Assembly (NCBI GenBank): GCA_019973155.2
Contig: BPQB01000158.1
Span: 1 to 31,813 of the forward strand
Length of the DNA stretch: 31,813 bases
Reading direction: 5' to 3'
From: Phanerochaete sordida
Lineage: Eukaryota; Basidiomycota; Agaricomycetes; Polyporales; Phanerochaetaceae
Shown: one piece after another, positions 30,159 through 31,813 of the stretch
Position numbering within the stretch: the stretch's first letter is position 1
How the letters are laid out: each line of letters opens with the position of its first letter
The notes under the pieces: generated by a model
What the model saw: only the letters and a program-made list of their open reading frames with translations
Told to the model about the DNA's origin: nothing
The model's database searches: none
Made by a program: the position numbers and the translations under genes

Positions 30159-31813
30159 ATGCCTCCCAACCTCCCCCCGCCGCCGAACAGACCGACGCTC
30201 ACCGGTATTGAGAGGACGGGCTCTCCTGTCACTCAAGACGAGCAGCCGGTGGGCCCGCAAGACGGATTTCAACTCACAGTATACGGGCTAGATCGCACCT
30301 CCCCGCAGTCCGCTGCGGACCACCTTCGACGCCTCCTGGTCAAGACAAAGGACCTGATGGAGCCTGGGCCTTGGCGTGAGGCTATCTTTGGGTCTTTGGT
30401 GGTACGTCAGGCAGACACGAGAAATTGCTTGGACTATGCCTACCTCGCGCTCGACCCGGATCGTGTCCCTATCCCGCGCCCCGACATCCTTCAGGAACTC
30501 CGGAACGGCCTTCTCCAAGCTGAACCGTCCTTAACGATCTCCTGGCGAGCCAACCAGAACGTCGACCGCTCACGCCGCATGACCTTCGCGATGAACAGCG
30601 AGCAGCATGCCAAGGAGACCATGCCCAAACTCGACGCTCACTTCGCGTCCCGCAACATCGCCGTCCTTTCCCGATACGCCTCGCGTCCCACTGGGTCTTG
30701 GAGGGTCACTTACGACCTAGTCCGCCCTGCCGACGTCGAGGCCGTTGTCGCTTCACCCCCTGTCATCGAACATCACATGCACTACCCGAGCCGCCCCCGG
30801 CTTATCACACCCCTGTACGGCTTCGAAATCGCTATCCTCGGGTGCCGGGACTGGTACGGCGCAAAGACAACACTCGACCGATGGGTGCGCGCGCGCTGCT
30901 CCCGAACCGACGGCCAGGATCCGATTGCACACAGCCGGATGGAGCTCAATGGAGAGGTCTACACAGCGGTCTTAACGACTTGGGAGGACACGCTTAACGC
31001 TGCAAACGGGGAGAAGCACCTGGCACGGTGGCTGACGGATGACGCTGCGGGAAAGTACGTCCGCGTCTCGGGGGTGGTCCCGGGCCTGCTATACGGCCTC
31101 AACAGCCAGGGCCTCTTCGTCAACTCGAACACATCGGACGGATCGATGAGTAGCCGCGAAGCTGCGGACGTACGCCGCAGCGGCCTCGAGGCCCTGACCA
31201 CCGTTTACTCCGCCGTACAGCAGACAAATAACGCCGTCCTCGCGCTCGGCAGTCGCATCGACTCACAGTCTCATAGCCTTCACACGCTCTTCGCGATGCA
31301 GAACACGACCTCGCGTGTCACGCGCATTCGGCAAGACATCGCTGATCTTCGCCAGGAATGCCACCAAGCCGAGATGATGCTACTCCAGAACATACCCGAC
31401 GACCTCAAGCAGCGCAACCTTGCGCGCACCAGGGAGATTGCGGAGGAGATTCAACAACGGCGCCAGGAGCTGCGCAACGCTGAGCAGGACGAGGCCGCCA
31501 TCTCGTTTAGCGTGACGTCGTCCCTTGAAGCTGCCAGCAGCTCGCATAGCGCGACGGCTACGGCTCAGCTGGCTGCTCCACCGGGCCTCCCGGTGCCGCC
31601 GCCCGCTGCCTTTGCCGGCGTTCCACCGCCCGGCCCTGCGCCTTCGACAGTAAGCTTCTTCAATACTAGTTTGAACCCGCCGCTCATGCGTCGCCGACGA
31701 ATGCTTAGGCCTAAAGGGCTAAAAGCTGCACTCGCGCACCCGGCGATGAGCGCGCCGCCGTCGCGCCAGGATATACACGCATCTTGCGCGACGGACCTAT
31801 TGTATCCATCCCC
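30159..31813 (+). CDS. Long intronless frame, possible retroelement ORF1 (partial)
   Basis: From the ATG at 30159 (context ACCAACAATGCC) the frame stays open for 551 codons to the window edge. The N-terminus is Pro-rich. Residues about 35-300 look globular (DGFQLTVYGLDRTSPQSAAD near the start; GFEIAILGCRDWYGAKTTLD in the middle). Residues about 350-450 are strongly heptad-like and should form a coiled coil (IRQDIADLRQECHQAEMMLL, then IAEEIQQRRQELRNAEQDEA). A Pro/Ala-rich, basic tail follows. I recognise no known domain and see no zinc knuckle. The lack of introns over 1.65 kb contrasts with most neighbours and, with a coiled coil upstream of basic sequence, fits ORF1 of a non-LTR element; the rest of such an element would be downstream. 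A possible donor (GTAAGC at about 31650) means the 3' part might instead be spliced. Confidence 0.6.
   Translation, partial: MPPNLPPPPNRPTLTGIERTGSPVTQDEQPVGPQDGFQLTVYGLDRTSPQSAADHLRRLLVKTKDLMEPGPWREAIFGSLVVRQADTRNCLDYAYLALDPDRVPIPRPDILQELRNGLLQAEPSLTISWRANQNVDRSRRMTFAMNSEQHAKETMPKLDAHFASRNIAVLSRYASRPTGSWRVTYDLVRPADVEAVVASPPVIEHHMHYPSRPRLITPLYGFEIAILGCRDWYGAKTTLDRWVRARCSRTDGQDPIAHSRMELNGEVYTAVLTTWEDTLNAANGEKHLARWLTDDAAGKYVRVSGVVPGLLYGLNSQGLFVNSNTSDGSMSSREAADVRRSGLEALTTVYSAVQQTNNAVLALGSRIDSQSHSLHTLFAMQNTTSRVTRIRQDIADLRQECHQAEMMLLQNIPDDLKQRNLARTREIAEEIQQRRQELRNAEQDEAAISFSVTSSLEAASSSHSATATAQLAAPPGLPVPPPAAFAGVPPPGPAPSTVSFFNTSLNPPLMRRRRMLRPKGLKAALAHPAMSAPPSRQDIHASCATDLLYPS

Noticed and set aside
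1..31813. CRISPR arrays, rRNA genes, operons, bacterial-type ribosome binding sites
   Set aside because: None is present; the window is spliced eukaryotic nuclear DNA and no regularly spaced repeat array was seen.

Overview
This window is nuclear DNA from a filamentous basidiomycete, most likely an Agaricomycete. The evidence is GC-rich coding sequence, genes split by many 46-100 nt introns with GT...AG ends, Ty3/gypsy chromovirus and CACTA/Plavaka-like transposons, a DUF6533-type membrane protein, and lineage-typical secreted SurE-like phosphatases. I could not run any database search. Names rest on motifs read directly from the translations, and gene models were built by hand by matching splice phase to protein continuity.

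Layout, left to right. The window opens inside the 3' end of a Ty3/gypsy element: integrase and chromodomain to 1248, then a probable LTR to about 1727. Next come a decayed SurE first exon (2295 to about 2150, minus) and an intact SurE-like gene (4006-2860, minus). Cytosolic leucyl-tRNA synthetase follows (8043-4520, minus, 6 exons), divergent from a DEG1/PUS3-type tRNA pseudouridine synthase (8728-10320, plus). A second intact SurE-like gene (10742-11922, plus, 6 exons) is followed by a tRNA-Ser(CGA) (11982-12074) and a multi-pass membrane protein (12871-14182, plus). After a gene-poor gap there is a second membrane protein with a glycosylated ectodomain (16665-15407, minus).

From 16897 to 23837 lies a CACTA/Plavaka-type DNA transposon. 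It has imperfect terminal inverted repeats starting CACTGG, a 3-bp TGC target duplication, an open six-exon transposase of 1043 aa, and a divergently transcribed four-exon companion gene of 334 aa. To its right are another gene-poor stretch, an 11-exon gene for anaphase-promoting complex subunit 4 (24946-28135), a MYND zinc-finger gene (28459-29529) and tRNA-Gly(GCC) (29724-29794). The window ends in a long intronless reading frame (30159 to the edge) that may be a retroelement ORF1.

How the genes relate: the central housekeeping genes serve translation (LeuRS, tRNA pseudouridylation, two tRNAs) and the cell cycle (APC4). They are separated by recently shaped accessory DNA: a dispersed SurE family with one dead copy, and mobile elements at both edges and in the middle. 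The most interesting object is the two-gene transposon. Its companion gene and repeated end motifs suggest a two-component arrangement like plant TnpA/TnpD, and its left arm carries internal end-like sequences that make its structure composite.
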